The notes under the pieces were generated by a model. The model ran no database searches, was not told the DNA's origin, and was given only the letters and a program-made list of their open reading frames with translations. Both the position numbers and the translations under genes were made by a program. A stretch of 64,000 nucleotides of DNA from Bacillus horti (GTDB lineage: Bacteria > Bacillota > Bacilli > Caldalkalibacillales > JCM-10596), in assembly GCF_030813115.1 (NCBI RefSeq), contig NZ_JAUSTY010000005.1, positions 62,001 through 126,000 on the forward strand, given 5' to 3'. Numbering within the stretch: position 1 is the stretch's first letter; every line of letters starts with the position of its first letter. Of this stretch, positions 63,812 to 64,000 are shown one piece after another.

Positions 63812-64000
63812 TTATTCTTGTACTGGTTCAGCTCTTAACCACTCTAGTAATTTTTGAATAGTAAGTTCGGTCTGCTCTTCAGTAGAAATAGTGGCTATCC
63901 CGTCTCCTTTTTGTTCACCATAGCTACCAAACTGGGCATGGTTTCCCCCTTTAATATCATAAAACAACGTAGCAGGGTGGAAGTTGGGCTGTGCTTCCTC
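63812..64000 (-). CDS. alpha/beta hydrolase, C-terminal part only
   Basis: The last 63 codons of a minus-strand gene whose start lies beyond the window. The segment DIKGGNHAQFGSYGEQKGDGIATISTEEQ contains the catalytic His context GGNHAQFG of the Abhydrolase_5 type, followed by a helical end (LTIQKLLEWLRAEPVQE). It converges with the flavodoxin-fold oxidoreductase gene, three bases separating the two stops. Confidence 0.8.
   Translation of the reverse strand, partial: EEAQPNFHPATLFYDIKGGNHAQFGSYGEQKGDGIATISTEEQTELTIQKLLEWLRAEPVQE

Overview
The window is a 64 kb chromosomal stretch from an endospore-forming, low-GC Gram-positive bacterium of the order Bacillales (Bacillaceae-like). The case rests on a GerA-type germinant receptor operon, a spoVA operon, a Bacillus-order pyrimidine operon (pyrR-pyrP-pyrB-pyrC-carA-carB-pyrK-pyrD-pyrF-pyrE), topoisomerase IV (parE-parC), a SigW-type flotillin operon and a bmrCD-type ABC pair. 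Strong AGGAGG-like ribosome binding sites and frequent TTG/GTG starts fit this. I see no rRNA, tRNA, CRISPR array, insertion sequence or prophage. The species cannot be named from the sequence alone.

Layout. 1-3 kb (minus strand): MATE exporter cut by the window edge, a small unknown protein, and ispG of the MEP isoprenoid pathway. 3-7 kb: nfeD-floT behind a consensus SigW promoter, a DUF5412-like protein, an EamA exporter and a 52-residue minus-strand gene. 7.4-9.1 kb: copC and copD for copper handling. 9.3-11 kb: a free-standing ClpX-type zinc-finger protein behind a palindromic operator, then an SDR remnant joined to a 5'-truncated queA-like gene. 11.4-15.3 kb: mgtE behind a structured leader, an iron alcohol dehydrogenase and a DegV protein. 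15.4-19.9 kb: parE and parC. 20-25 kb: a Fur-boxed siderophore ABC ATPase, an sdpR-sdpI pair, and a divergent YtrA-type ABC operon. 25.2-29 kb: GerA-type operon. 29-33 kb: bmrCD-like exporter. 33.3-37.6 kb: spoVA operon with DUF1657 and DUF421 proteins. 37.7-50.2 kb: de novo pyrimidine operon with two PyrR-type attenuators. 50.4-64 kb: accessory region with thiM, TetR, MerR and ArsR regulators, each beside the gene it probably controls, plus oxidoreductases, VOC, DJ-1/PfpI, cupin and metallo-beta-lactamase-fold proteins.

How the parts work together. The pyr genes encode all six steps from bicarbonate and glutamine to UMP. PyrR senses UMP/UTP and acts on leader RNA before pyrR and before pyrB. 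The Ger and SpoVA genes serve spore germination and dipicolinic acid transport. The last 14 kb looks like a stress and detoxification area with many short, locally regulated units. Several regulators can be paired with operators visible in the DNA: MerR with two 20-bp-spacer promoters, TetR with two AGACC..GGTCT sites, a GntR/YtrA-type dyad, a Fur box and PyrR RNA loops.

Most noteworthy: a structured, non-M-box leader before mgtE; an SRPBCC-PDZ fusion protein; a 51-bp near-palindrome before a TetR/DUF4267 pair; the SDR/queA deletion junction; an extra large hairpin before pyrB; and two small genes of 52 and 32 codons, the second only a candidate.
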